From: Sphaerosporella brunnea
Lineage: Eukaryota; Ascomycota; Pezizomycetes; Pezizales; Pyronemataceae
Direction of reading: 5' to 3'
Assembly: GCA_008704415.1 (NCBI GenBank)
Contig: VXIS01000053.1
Span: 1 to 64,000 of the forward strand
DNA length: 64,000 nt
Each line of letters begins with the position of its first letter. The stretch's first letter is position 1. The notes below the pieces were generated by a model, which was not told the DNA's origin, made no database searches, and saw nothing but the letters and a program-made list of their open reading frames with translations. The translations under genes were made by a program, and so were the position numbers. Shown piece by piece: positions 44,214-55,736 of the stretch.

Positions 44214-46095
44214 CTATTCCGGCTTCTTCAGCAGCAGCGCATCAAACACAGCGTCCACCCTATCCGCCTTAACTTTTCCTCCCATCTCCCTCATAACCTT
44301 GCCGACCACAAATCCTCTTAGTCCCTTCCTCTTCTTCTGGTTCTTGGGGATATCTTCCAGCTCGGCCAACTGCTTAATCACGTTCTGTCCCTCGCCAGTA
44401 GCCAAGATCTTATTGATCAGCCCCGCGAGCTCGTCATCGCTCATCTCCTTGATTCCCAGGTTTTCGGCCCGCACGATCTTGCTCGGCGAGTCGTCGGTAT
44501 CGAATAGCCGCGGCAGCAGCGTCTTTCCAGTGGGGCCCGTGATCTTTCCCGCCATGACCAGCGTAATCAAGTCCGCGAGCTGTTCCGGCTGAACCGGATT
44601 CTTCTCCCACGCGAGCTGCCGGGTAGAAAGCAAGCCGCCGAGCTCGTTGACGAGCCAGTTGCCGACTACTTTCCCGACGCCTTTGGTGTCCTTCTTTTGC
44701 GCGCTGAGGGTGTCGGTGACGAGCTTGACGACGTATTTGTAGAGGGTGATGACCCTATGGTAGCCCGTGGTTCTGCCCTCATCCCAGAGGAGCATCGTTT
44801 TCGAGTCCTTAAGCGACAGCCCGTAGGCGGGAGATGTGAGTTCGGCGATGACCTGCTCAGGCAGGGGCGGCAGAGTTTCGCGGACCTTCTCGACCAGCCC
44901 CGGACCGAGCACTACCGGCGGAAGATCCGGCTCGGGCATGTACCGGTAGTCGACTTCTCCCTCCTTCATTCGCAGTTTCTTGGTGGTGGAGTGTTCGGCG
45001 TCCCAGCCGCGGGTCTCGCCCTCCACTGTGCCCCCTGCCTCCACGATGCCGATCTGGCGAACCGCCTCCGCAGTCACCGCATCCGTCACTGTCTTGAACG
45101 ACGACAGATTCTTGATCTCGCAGCGCTGGCCTAGCTCCGCATCACCCCGGCGGCGCACAGACACGTTCACATCGGCTCTCATGCCGCCCCACTCCATACC
45201 CAGCACACACGCATCGACAGCTCTAAGCACCTCCTGAATTTTTGCTAGCACCTTAGCGGCGGTCTCGGCCTCTTCCAGGGGGAAGGGTTCCGTGATAATC
45301 TCCACCAGCGGCGCACCGACGCGATTCAGGTCCACCAGCTGCAGCGGCGGCGCTTGAATCGTTTTCCCGGTGTCTTGTTCGATCTGCACCTGTTTAATCT
45401 TAATCTCGAGGGGCACGGCCACGGTCGAGTTCTCGGGCGTCAGCCGCAGCACCCCATTCTTCGCGAGAGGATGGTAGAACTGTGTGATCTGATATCCCGC
45501 AGGTTGGTCCCAGTAGAAATAGTGTTTGCGATCGAAGCGGGACACGGGTTCGGGGGTGCAGGAGAGAGCGATGGCGGCGCGGAGCGCAGGCAAAAGCGCG
45601 CGAGGATCGAGCTTCGGCTGCGTCCCCGGCAGCGAGGCGTCAATCGGCGAGATGTGCGTGTTCTGCTGAGCATTGACGGACATCCGTGCGGCTGCAAGAT
45701 TTGAGGGTGGTTAATTGCAGCCCCTCGAGAGAGAGAGCAGAGGAAGGCGAACTTGAAAAGAGCTTGCACTTGGTGTTCAGCTGCGCGTGCACTTCGAGAC
45801 CGCACGTCACTTCCCATGGGCTGGAGGGCGCTATCGGATCGGCAATCACGTCTTTGTGCCGGTCTTTCAGCGCGCGCTTTTGCGACTTTTGGAATGCGCC
45901 CGTGAGTGTTTCATCGACGGCAGCGGTGGTGTCGGCGGTGGTAGTGTGGATGGACTCAGCGGCCGAATGAGCGGAGGTGTGGAAGGGAGAGGTTCGAGGG
46001 GAAATGCGCGGGAGAGGGCGGTAGTAGAGACGGCATAGTCGGCACAGGAGTATTGTGGGGGTCGTCGATGTCGCGAACAGTCGTGGCGTCGGCAT
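44214..46095 (-). CDS. PET112: Glutamyl-tRNA(Gln) amidotransferase subunit B, mitochondrial
   Basis: Two exons (46095-45753 and 45691-44214) join at phase 1 to 606 aa through a 61-nt intron with a GTTCGC donor. The N-terminus (MPTPRLFATS..CRLCRLYYRPLPRI) is a mitochondrial presequence. Family motifs are in order: WEVTCGLEVHAQLNTKCKLF, then after the intron DASLPGTQP, RFDRKHYFYWDQPAGYQITQ, LQLVDLNRVGAPLVEI, RADVNVSVRR, EIKNLSSF and DYRYMPEPDLPP. The C-terminal YqeY-like tail ends VDAVFDALLLKKPE. GatB is the kinase/amidotransferase-coupling subunit that converts Glu-tRNA(Gln) to Gln-tRNA(Gln) in mitochondria. An in-frame ATG 138 bp upstream (46233) is an alternative start. The gene looks complete. 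Confidence 0.94.
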
Positions 46096-46590
46096 CGTGG
46101 GTGGGGTTGCAGGTGAAGATGAAGAAGCAACACTTCCCGTTGGCGGGGGTCCTGAGGTATTCGCGCAGCCCGCGCATACTTCAGAACGGCGAGAGTGATA
46201 TATCGTGCTCAAGCTGAATCTGAAGATCGACATTAGAGAGTTTGCGATTTGACTCCAGATGCAAAAATCAGGCTGTGACCTGAAGTCCTGGCCAGCTAGA
46301 CCCGAGTTTCCAGATGCAAACGACGGGGACTGTTCTCTCCACCACTACCAAAGGAAATCCAGCGAGGCTGCTGGAGAAAAAGGTCAGCTGTCAGCGTGCT
46401 TGTGGATGAGAAAAGCGTGGATCAACCGAGGGACCATCGCCGAGTTGAGGAGTGGCAGCAGTGTGGCGCTAATCCCGGGTCAACGCCGAGAAGTATGTAC
46501 GTTTCTCATTAGGTATTACAAGTGCGACTCTATCTGCTCTATCAACGAAAAGGAAAGGGTATATGTATGTCTCCCAACATCTGGTAGAGA
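46096..46590. other. Intergenic
   Basis: Short spacer between GatB (promoter side) and the end of the hydrolase gene, both on the minus strand. No gene was seen. Confidence 0.5.
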
Positions 46591-48611
46591 TTAATCGATC
46601 TCAATCGGAGGCAGCGTAGGAGCAACACTGCCTCCGCTCCTGCTCCTGCTCCTGCTGCGATTCCGAACTGTCTCCATGTGCGGCTCTTCACTGCGGACCC
46701 TGCGGTCATCGCTCTTGGCACCCCATCCAGCCCAGATGCTCATGCCCCATCCCTTCTCCTGCTTGGTCTCACCCTCGCTTGGCTTCTCGCCCTCCCTCTC
46801 CTTCATCGCGCCTCTCCTCAGAACCGCCGCACTCGGAGGCGGAAATTCCCCCTCCCACTCGCAAAGCAGTTCCTCCATCTCCTCCTCCTCGTACTCCTCC
46901 TTCCCTTTCTTCTCGTCCTTCTTGGACTTGTGCCTGCCACCAACGCAAGCACCGCCGCACAGGGCTACCAGCCCAAGCTCTCGGCTCGACGACGGAGGGT
47001 ATTTCTCATCCCATTTTCTCCGGGCAACCATCCACCGCTTCACGGGTTCAGGCGTGACGACGCCAATCAATTCCGGTGCCGGAAAATCCTTCGGTGTAAG
47101 GGGCTCCTGCGAGACGGGAGTGGCATCGGCGATGGTCACAACCTCATACGTAAACCCTTGGATCTCTCCCGGTGGTGCGTCAAATACTTTTTTACCGAAG
47201 GCTGCAATAGACGCACACATGCGTTTCGCGGGGCGGGTCCAGGCGAGTGTGGGGAGAACGTGGCAGGCGTCGGGGAAGACTTGGAGGTGCACGGCGGTGG
47301 GAGGGTAGTCTGTGGCGGAGGGGCCATCAGGGGAAACGGTGTCGGCAGCGAGAGTTTCGCCTTCGGCGGTGGCAGTAGCTAGAGGAGTAGCGGCAGGCGC
47401 TTTGTCAAAGGTCGAGGGGAAGGCAGCCTTGTGGGCTACGAAGACTTGTTCATCCCGCAGAACCTCGCCGCCACCCACGAGCACGAGGAGCGGACACAGC
47501 CCGCCCAAAGTGCGCTGGTTCACCGGTGACACCAGCGGATGCGGCAGTAAATCGTTCGTGGTGTAGAGCTGGATCTGATCGGTGATCTCCACGGTCTCGC
47601 CGTCGATTGGCACCTGCAACACCCGCGCTTGATCGCGCTCCGCGTACGAGCCGTCATCGCACTTCTTCGGCGGCGGGGGCGGCCAGGCGGCGGAGGGCCG
47701 GTGCAGGAACCCATGAGGCGGGATGTAGTCTTTGCTGTTGTCGGAGATAACGGAGGGGAAGGAGTGGCAGAGATCCACCCACGGCGAGATCAGTACGGCG
47801 CCCGCAGGCAGCGGCAAGCCCTGGTCGCGCAACAGGCAGAGCAGCGACAGGATGAGCCCGCCGCCAGCGGAATCGCCAGCGAAGATGATCGACTCGGCAG
47901 GCTGCTGCTCGAGCAGGTAGAAATAGCAGGCAAGCACGTCGTAGAGGGCGCAGGGGAACGGAAACTGGGGCGCGAGGCGGTACCTGGCTGCGCATAGAAT
48001 TCACGCGTCAGCACTGGGGATTTATATATCGCATATATATATCGCAACTCACGCGCAAACACTTTCGCGCTCAGCTTTCTGGCGTGTCGCTGCAGCTGGT
48101 ACCGATGCTCATCGACGCTGCCGAAGTAATACGCACCGCCGTGGACGTAGAGCATCGTTCTCTTCTGCCCTCCGCCGCCGCCGTCCGAGTTTTCGTCCAG
48201 CTCCTCGTCAGACATTGACCACCACTTCTGGGCCACCGAAACCCACTCCCCGCACAACTCGCCCTCCCTCCACCGCCACCACTTGCGCCCGCCCACGCGC
48301 GCCAGCCCCTCCTCGCCGAGCTGCTTCTCGACATAGCCCGCCGCGCGCTCCAGGTGTTCGGATGCGACGACCGCTTTGTCGGTGCGCACCCACGTCGGCG
48401 AGGGCACGTACATAGCGGTGAAGGCCTGCAGTTCCTCGACGGTGTGGTGCGACGCGTGCACCAAGAAGCGGCGGATCAGCGCGATGCCCTCGGCGTAGGA
48501 GAGGCCATAGTCGGCGCAGTCGCCGCGGCGCCGCGCCAGGGGGTACGTGAAGAGGGTGGAGAGGATGGTGGGAGTGGTCGAGAGCGCCACCGTGAGCGTG
48601 TTGAGCGGCAT
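46591..48611 (-). CDS. HSL-type alpha/beta hydrolase with charged C-terminal extension
   Basis: Two exons (48611-48053 and 47987-46591) join at phase 1 to 651 aa; the 65-nt intron is GTGAGT..GCGCAG. The oxyanion motif HGGAYYFGS is near residue 155, RYRLAPQFPFPCALYDVLA spans the exon join, and the nucleophile elbow is FAGDSAGGG near residue 220. These are hallmarks of the hormone-sensitive-lipase branch. The acid and base lie further on (a PDACHVLPTLA segment holds a likely catalytic His). After the catalytic domain there is a ~200-residue low-complexity tail (KSKKDEKKGKEEYEEEE, RSRSRSRSGG). The start was set at MPLNTLTVAL; a longer frame upstream looks like leader. The substrate could be steryl or acyl esters. 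Confidence 0.85.
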
Positions 48612-50893
48612 GGTCTTCTCTTCTCGTCCGAGCGAGGCAATAGCTATCTGAGCTGCGGGATATCTCCTACGAGTATCTATGTGATCGATCCAGACCAGAG
48701 GAGGATCGCACTCCTCGGCTATCGTCGAGCTTTCGATATGTGTTTGCAACCGGTCGTTCCGGATGGTGGTGAGGAGGACTGAGGCATTCGAACAGAAAGG
48801 AGGAGGAGGCTGACTATGGCTGACTACTTATGTATATAGATAGGAGCAAGCACGGACACGACGACAAGGTGGAAGGAGATCGAGCAGGCAGCTGCCAGCT
48901 GGTGCGTTTCATCCCCCTGCAGAAAACACGCCACGTGGTCAACCAAGCATAGACTATCACTTGAGAACAGTCTGACGAGTAGCGTTCCGTGAAGAGATCT
49001 GGAGCCATCGTGAGATCGTGGCCTCGTTAGAGGAAAATTCAGCCAGCAGTATAGAACACACATCATGTTCATGATACAGTTTTGGATTTATGGAGTCAGT
49101 AACTTGGTAATCCGAGGAGTCTTGTTGTTCTTTGCCTTGAGCTTGGTGCTTTTGCTGCTATTGGAGGTGGGGCCTTTGGGCTTGAGGTGCCATTTTGGAC
49201 CGGTTTATATGTGAAGACGGGATCGGGATTGAGATTGGTCACAGGGTTTGGAAAGGCGTATCGACGTCGCTGAAAGGTGGGATGCTATTTAGAAGTTTCA
49301 AGAACTGAAGATAGTAGGTTTGCAGATGGTAGGGAGACACCTCAACTTCTTCAACACCCCTCGTTCGCAACACCTCCAAATGTAAAAATTCACTTTGTTA
49401 TTCAGATAGTCCAGGCAATAGAGAACAGTAAGGATAATATATATCACCAACAATCATGTACCGGGTGCTCACTGATTAGATACATACAACGTCAAACGGC
49501 AAGTAAGTGGACACCTAATTTTCTGCCGCTTTTTTTTTCTCTCTCTCTCGTGGTCCGTTACTTTTTTTCTCTCTCACACTTTCTCTATTCTCTCTGCATA
49601 TATATATATAGTGCGTTTGGGATGCCGCAGACATGATGGCTGTTGTAGATTTGGAACGAGGCTTTTGATATCATTGATGGGACATGGGCGTACAAGACAT
49701 CGTCTTTAGTTTGAACAGTGTTTTTATTTTCATCAGGTTGTTATTGTCGACAAGGACCAAGCATGCAGCGTTTCCAACCAACGCAATCTGAACCGTCGCC
49801 TTCTTCTTCATTGTCCCGAGAAGCTTTGTGTTCATCGTACTCCTTTCTTGACATAGGGAGGCCAGGCCATAGCCCGTGGAGCGAGAAGTGACAGCACAGC
49901 CATATGCCTTTTCCAAGAGGTATGGCCTATTTCTTTGCCTTATATTCTGTTAGTATCACAAACATCCACACACCCGTTCAACAAAGCGATGTCTTCCTGA
50001 GTGAGCCATGGTTCTTTCCTTTTGAGCGAAAATCCCCGGGCCGGTTGTTTTAGTTCCAAGTTGTAAATTCCAGCAGGCACCCACCCCAACATCGCATACC
50101 ATAGTGTACATATGCCTCCAGCATTCTTGGACTCGGCTCTCCGGTAAATGCGCAATCTGTGTAGGGGTGCATCGCAGGCATTTTTTGCTGGCAATCATCT
50201 CTGGAAATCCACTCACGACTCGCTCGCACTTGCTCACTGACTGACTGACCACTGCGAAAGGTCGGGCGAAATTAAATCTAGTTTTTGCCCTGAGCCCAAC
50301 ACCTGGCCAAGCGTTCATGGCTTCAGAGCTGTCACAACAACAGCAATACGATAGAGTTCGAAAGGAGGGCCGAAGGCTGGTAAAACTTTCTAGTTTGAGC
50401 GCGAAGCAGAAGCGGGAGGGCTTTTTTTTCTTATCGGCCTGTAAAGAACGGCGCCGACGATGTATGCCTGAGAGTCCGGAAAGTCTTCAGATTTAATTTT
50501 GCACTCCTCAATCTCGAGCAACCATCTCCTGGCGACCTCCTGTCGTTAGGACAGCTGCAATAGTACTGCAGCTGTTGCAGAAACAATAGGTCGAATGGCA
50601 TTCTGGAAGAGTGTTGTCTTAGCGCCGCAGCAGAGCAAAGGGCAGTTGACGGTCTCAAGGATTCTTCCTGGAGCGTGATTGGTTGGAGATATGGGCTTGG
50701 ATTACCAGAGTCAAACAACTATCCCCCGGCGCTATCGTTTGGCCTATCGTTTCTGCAACTGTTGTAAATCTGAACTGACTAGCCTAAACGTCCCTGCAAA
50801 GGTTGGTGTTCGATGCCTTCTCACTCAGAAGATGAGACGAGTGAGATGGAATGACTCGGTATTAGATAAGTTGCCTTTCGGTGGTGTGGCTGA
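48612..50893. other. Long intergenic
   Basis: 2.3 kb with no supported gene. It contains CT-rich tracts (49520-49590), a TA microsatellite at 49601-49611 and scattered short ORFs without family features. It ends at the hAT-type element. Confidence 0.5.
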
Positions 50894-51250
50894 CAGTGTT
50901 CCTAATAGCCGGCCCAAAAAGCCCGGCTGTGCGGGCGGGCTGCCAAAAGGCAACAGCCCGGCTGTCTCAAAATCACGACGGGCTGGCTGTTGGGCTGTCG
51001 GGCTGCCAAGCACTTGGGACTGAGGTGAACTTGTCAAGCAACCATCCGTTTGACCTAGTTACGTCGTAAACTGAAGAAACTGACGAGTGTTTCTGTGTAG
51101 CTGTTGCTCCATTCCCCATAGCGCATGATCCCTGCATCCGCTGGAAGCCAGCCCGACGTGGGCTGCAGCCCAAACAGCCCGCCCGTCTTTTTGATCAGCC
51201 CATGCAGCCCAGCATCAGCCCGACGGGCGGGCTGGCTATTAGGAACACTG
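50894..51250. mobile_element. hAT-type MITE, 357 bp, with perfect 8-bp target duplication
   Basis: The ends are CAGTGTTCCTAATAGCC and its exact complement, with a GC-rich subterminal zone (GCCCGGCTG, GGGCGGGCTG and similar) repeated in inverted order inside both ends. It is flanked on both sides by GTGGCTGA (50886-50893 and 51251-51258). An 8-bp duplication and CAGTG ends are diagnostic of the hAT superfamily. There is no coding capacity. Perfect target duplication and ends suggest a fairly recent insertion. Confidence 0.92.
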
Positions 51251-51666
51251 GTGGCTGAGGCAACCGCATCACGGTTTTACCCAAATGCCCCGCTGCAAAG
51301 ACCCTAGGCGAGAAATGGTAGGTCTTAGTAGACCACTCATCTGAATGGCTTAGAGCCATGTAAATACCCCGTTAGTTATATACCTACTATTGATAGCAAA
51401 AGACCGGTATCAGGGTACAGCTCTGCATTTCTAGATCCCATATCCGCCGAAAAAGACTTAGGACTCAAGTCTATGGGCTATAGACTTCCCCGAAGCTCTA
51501 CCTCTATGGAACACGCGTTTATATGATAGTTTAAGGTTAAACAATTTGCCTGTTTAACTAGTGTTTAACTCCTGCTTGTTGTTTAAGTTAAACAGGCTTT
51601 AATAAATGCCCGCAAGTCAGCTTATGCTCTCTCTTTTGTCACCCCTTTACGTCTACCGGCATCAAA
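51251..51666. other. Promoter side of BTB gene with small palindrome
   Basis: AT-rich sequence upstream of the BTB gene. It contains an 11-bp perfect inverted repeat (GCCTGTTTAAC at 51548-51558, its complement at 51587-51597) with internal GTTTAAC copies. Confidence 0.55.
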
Positions 51667-52802
51667 ATGTCTTCCTCAACCGAAACCCAAATCACATATA
51701 TCGACATCTGCAGTGCGGCAGATATGGAGATCCTGCTGACCCCGCCGCAAGCGGCCGAGGGGGGACAAGAGAGTATTACCTATATCTACCGCGTATCATC
51801 GCAACAGCTCTGCGCGGGGTCGCCGGTCTTTGCCGTCATGCTCGATCCAAAATCTTCGTTCCTAGAAGCGACGCAGCTTCGAGCGCACAAGCGTCAACAG
51901 CCGCCCTCCAGCGAACTGTACCAACTCAACTTGAGCGACAGCGGCCACGATCCGACAGCGCTAGCTGCGGTTTTTTATGCCCTGCACGGCGCGAACGAAC
52001 ATCTACCCCAAACAATACCGTTTGAGGGCCTCTGCGACATTGCTGTGGTGTGCGACTACTATGATTGTGCAGACGCAATGCGTCCGTGGGTTCAGCTATG
52101 GATGGAGCCATGGAAGGTCCATGCCGAAAGGCCGGGCTATGAACGCTGGCTTCTGATCGCCTGGGTGTTCGGAGAAGCCTCGGTTTTCGAGGCCTTGACC
52201 AAGAGATTCATACGGAATGGATCCTTGATCGATGGGGAATTAAATGCGCTGGTACTGGTTAGTGCGGGCCCAGACTGCGACATCCCGCATGCAATCATAG
52301 GTATGGATTTCTCCGGACTCGGTAGTTCTCAGTGTTGATAACCTGGAATTTAGACGCTCTCAGCAAGGAAATAATCAGAATCGGCGAGAGTCTGGTCCCG
52401 ATGTACCTCGAAGTGTACAAACGCTACGAGGACAACACCAAGTCACAATGCCTTAGATTGCCGGGCTCCAGGAGCTGCGACGATTTCATATTTGGCCGAT
52501 TCCACCGAGGGTTAAAAGACGCTAAGCTACTGGAGGACACGCAATGCTTGACGTTGCAGTATATCGTGAACGCGGTTAACGAGATTCTGAACAGTATTTC
52601 TGTGGGCATGGCTTCGGCTTTGTTTGACGGTCAATCTCATTCCCGCTGTGTGTCATCTCTAGAGAAGTTGTGCTTGACTATGGAGAAGATGTTGGCTGGA
52701 TCGCCTCCGATATCACTTGCGTCCATTGCTGGTGGCAAGCAGAAGACGGCGATACCGGGGTGGGACGATATCTTGAGTGGTAGCGGCCAAAAGGAAATAT
52801 AG
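51667..52802 (+). CDS. BTB/POZ-domain protein
   Basis: Two exons (51667-52300 and 52354-52802) join at phase 1 to 360 aa through a 53-nt intron (GTATGG..TTTAG). The N-terminal ~130 residues have the fungal BTB pattern: DMEILL, then ITYIYRVSSQQLCAGSPVFAVML, the Leu-rich strand YQLNLSDSG and a helical LAAVFYALHGANEHLP, followed by LCDIAVVCDYYDC. The C-terminal part is helical, with paired cysteines and no second known domain. BTB proteins of this class are expanded in Pezizomycotina and may be Cul3 adaptors or orphan proteins; a partner is not identifiable. It lies directly downstream of the hAT MITE, whose insertion may lie in its promoter. Confidence 0.82.
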
Positions 52803-54173
52803 CGTTGGACGAAGTAGATTTTGTTTGGAATGGACTTGCCGAGCCACCTTTCTGAGAGCACTGTTGCTAGTTCTGTGATTGTGAGGAGGAGCACGCATTC
52901 GAAGACTATCGAAAGGCAGTGACCAGCTGCGAAGATGTGCAAGGGAGATGGAACGAATGATCACAGCTTCTAAAGACACTGAATGAACGATAAAGCACAA
53001 TCAGTGACTAGCCGGGTAGCAGGGGCGAGGCCAGAGAACCCCAGCTGTGCGGTTGGCTTGCTCGGCCCTTTGCAACGGCATTCATCTAGATGAAAGTGTG
53101 CGGAAAGCAGTACCTATTTGTTTTGTGGCTGCACCATTAGGCGAAATCAAACTTAATTGAGCTCGATTCGCCATTCGCAAGCCCTTGCTACACCCAGGGC
53201 TTCCAGTAGCCCTACCCAACGCCAGGGCGGGCCATGGCTTCAACCGGCGATTGAGAAGGTCAGGCAGCACCATTGGGCCCTGTAGCCAACTCACATTTTC
53301 CACTTGATGCGGACTTCATTCTGCCAATGTCTCCGAAGCTCAATCAATTCAATGCTATTCTCCTTCACAGTGCTCCGATGGTCATTATGGGGAGCTTGAC
53401 CCACGCCGGCGGACAGGCTTCCATCAGGCCTATTCAAGGCTTCGCATGTGTAATGGGCCCAGCCTGGGTGACGTGAATAGCAGTATGTGCTACCTATACC
53501 TCGTAGACTTGCCTACTCCACGGCCTCCTCCCTCGGTGTAAGGTTCAGGTGTATTTGGTTCCTGGCTCCGCCGGGCGTGCTTTGGCGGTGCTTGATCAGC
53601 CTAGCCTGCCAACCCAAAAGCCTCAGGGCTACGAGCCTTTCCAGCCCCCCCCCCCCCCAATGCCTGACGGTTTCGGGGTGGACTACTGGAAGCCCTGGCT
53701 ACACCCCAAGTATTCCCAAGCCCCGCATGCAAGCAGAATACTAAAAACAGCCCAATCCAATAAGGATATCCCGAGAACACCTGCTCATTCTTCTTGACAT
53801 CCTGCAGAACATGCACGAATCGGTATCTGACTGACTTCCAAGACCTCGGAAAGCGCTGAACTCAACACTTCGATCTCACCGCCGTCATTGTGTTGCGCCC
53901 CTTTAATCCTCGATCGACAACTGAGCTTCACGTCATACCAGAGGTGTTTCCAGGTGTAGGTGTCGAGTGAGAGCTTTTCCAGAGCACGCAGCAACAGGCT
54001 GTATACGAGTATGGTCTTCACAAACTCCTCAAAAGACGGACCGTAGGACTAAGGCGATGGCGTTTTACAGCCCTTATAACTTACCGTGATCACTGCGGCT
54101 GAATTCTGCAAAACAACTGTTTTGCAGTCACCCGCGCCTTGCTCTAAACGGCAACCAAGATCCATCCATGCAC
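52803..54173. other. Intergenic with imperfect inverted repeat
   Basis: No supported gene. Segments near 53178-53225 (..CACCCAGGGCTTCCAGTAG) and 53681-53730 (CTACTGGAAGCCCTGG..) are inverted copies with an exact 13-bp core, GGGCTTCCAGTAG. A C-run lies at 53647-53658. Confidence 0.5.
53178..53730. repeat. Imperfect inverted repeat
   Basis: The arms share GGGCTTCCAGTAG, GTGTAGC/GCTACAC and GGGCTTG/CAAGCCC in mirrored order, about 450 bp apart. Possibly the remains of a TIR element. Confidence 0.45.
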
Positions 54174-54849
54174 CAGTGTTGTCAGTAGCCGGCCCAAACA
54201 GCCTCGGCTGGGCCGGCGGGCTGCTTTACGCAGCCAGCCCGGCCGGCATTTTGATCAGCCCGACTGACAGCACACACTACTCGGCTGCCGTCCGGCTGAT
54301 GTTGCGAGCATCAGTAAGATCGGAAGAGGCGCTTGAACGCGCGAGTGCCGCCACACATCCAGCACTCCAATGACCAGCTTTTCTTTCCAAAGGGCCGGTC
54401 GCGCGGCGGCATAATTGCGACAATCAGTATCTGTGGAACAAAGGCTAAGCGTGGATGTCCCCCAACGCGCAAAACCTAGGTCAACGTTAAAGCACACGCC
54501 AACATTGTAAGTGAGGATAAAAAACCCTTTGATGAACAGGAACGTTGGTGCCGTGATCAAACGGATCCTAGTATCTTCGATCTTTTCTCTTCCTGGAAGA
54601 CCAATAAATACCAATATCCGCGGCTGGCAATGATGTTGTTCGCGTTATTGGGAAGCCCTGGGATGTACAACGATTCAGAGGACAACGATTTTTTTTTTCT
54701 TTTCTTTTTTCACTCTACTTGTTGTTTCATTTGCAGCCGGCCCGACAGCCGGCCCGTTAAAATGCAGCATAAACAGCCGGCCGCGCTTTTTGATCATCCC
54801 GACGCATCCCGACTCACCCAGCCGGGCTGGCTGGCTACTGACAACACTG
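54174..54849. mobile_element. hAT-type element relic (same family as 50894-51250)
   Basis: The left end, CAGTGTTGTCAGTAGCCGG, and right end, GGCTACTGACAACACTG, mirror each other with the same GC-rich subterminal zone (GGCCGGCGGGCTG; GCCGGCCGCGC). The 8-bp flanks (CCATGCAC / ACACCATG) do not match, so either the copy is old, or two partial copies lie side by side. The central ~420 bp has no recognisable transposase. Confidence 0.6.
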
Positions 54850-55340
54850 ACACCATGTGTGCTTGCACTTGGTCTGACCAATCCAGCCCGTCGTGGCAAA
54901 TGCCTGAGAGCTGTAATCCTCCAGCCTGCCCGTACAGACTCGGCTTTTGAGATTGGGCGACTAGACGCATTGCCGGCTAGCATGTAGTTACTGCATCTGG
55001 AAGTGATTCAATGCTGTGCGTGATCTCCAGTGAAGAAACAGCCGTGGGTATCTTTTGGTAAACAGTTTGATCGTCAAGGTTCAATACCACCAGCTATATG
55101 CCGATGTTTCTTTCGGAGAAACGCACAAAACGACGGGGGACATTTTTTCCCCTCTAATTGCACCCGCATAGCAAATGCGGGCGTTGATTGAATCTGCTGC
55201 GCGGATAGCACCTCCGCAGTCCAGTGTACCCCCGCAAACTGGCCGCCTTACCTTGTACCTGTGGATTTATTTGAACCCGCTCCTGTAGTATAAATACGCC
55301 CAATCGACCTCCTGTTCCACTCAACAACTCCATATATCAA
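54850..55340. other. Intergenic, possible LTR-like leader
   Basis: Right end contains a TATA-like AGTATAAATACGC (about 55288-55300) upstream of the copia-gag-like relic. This could be a remnant of an LTR promoter, but no second LTR is visible. Confidence 0.35.
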
Positions 55341-55585
55341 CATGGCTCCGACGACAGTGAAGACGCTCCCGCCACTGACATCCTGCTGGATGGCCGCAAC
55401 TTCAACGAGTGGTTCCCATTCATGGAAGGCCAACTAAGGCGTTGCCGCATCTACTCGATTGCCACCGGGGCAGAGACAGAACCGAACAGCCTCTCAATGA
55501 TCCCCAGGTTCTGTATCCGCAGGGAGCATGCGAGAACGACAACGCTTGTGTGCATGACCTCTTCAACTCTCCGGGTCTATCATGT
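55341..55585 (+). pseudogene. Ty1/copia gag-like relic
   Basis: The ATG frame stops early. The next frame reads DILLDGRNFNEWFPFMEGQL, then RRCRIYSIATGAETEPN, close to the N-terminal gag pattern (L-G-NF-W---ME--L) of copia retrotransposons. The frame is lost within 250 bp, with no protease, integrase or RT downstream. A one-base frameshift near the start is implied. Confidence 0.5.
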
Positions 55586-55589
55586 TGAG

Positions 55590-55629
55590 ATATAGAGTAT
55601 AGAGTGGTGCGTCACTCTATGCTCTATAT
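55590..55629. repeat. 17-bp near-perfect hairpin
   Basis: ATATAGAGTATAGAGTG and CACTCTATGCTCTATAT (arms 55590-55606 and 55613-55629) differ at one base pair. It lies between the gag relic and the TIR element. Confidence 0.8.
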
Positions 55630-55736
55630 GTGACATCCGAGTATGAACTGCCATACTAAAGGGTTAGATAGGGTTGTAGTTAGATTAAGGTTTGGAGCTA
55701 GCGTCGGCTTCTGCGCTTAAGCTCCGTACCTTCAAT

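Noticed and set aside
26440..48611. Secondary-metabolite gene cluster around the P450
   Set aside because: No polyketide synthase, peptide synthetase, terpene cyclase, transporter or pathway regulator lies nearby; the hydrolase and P450 are 18 kb apart with housekeeping genes between them.
54174..54849. Full autonomous hAT transposon
   Set aside because: Only about 420 bp lies between the ends and no transposase frame is present.
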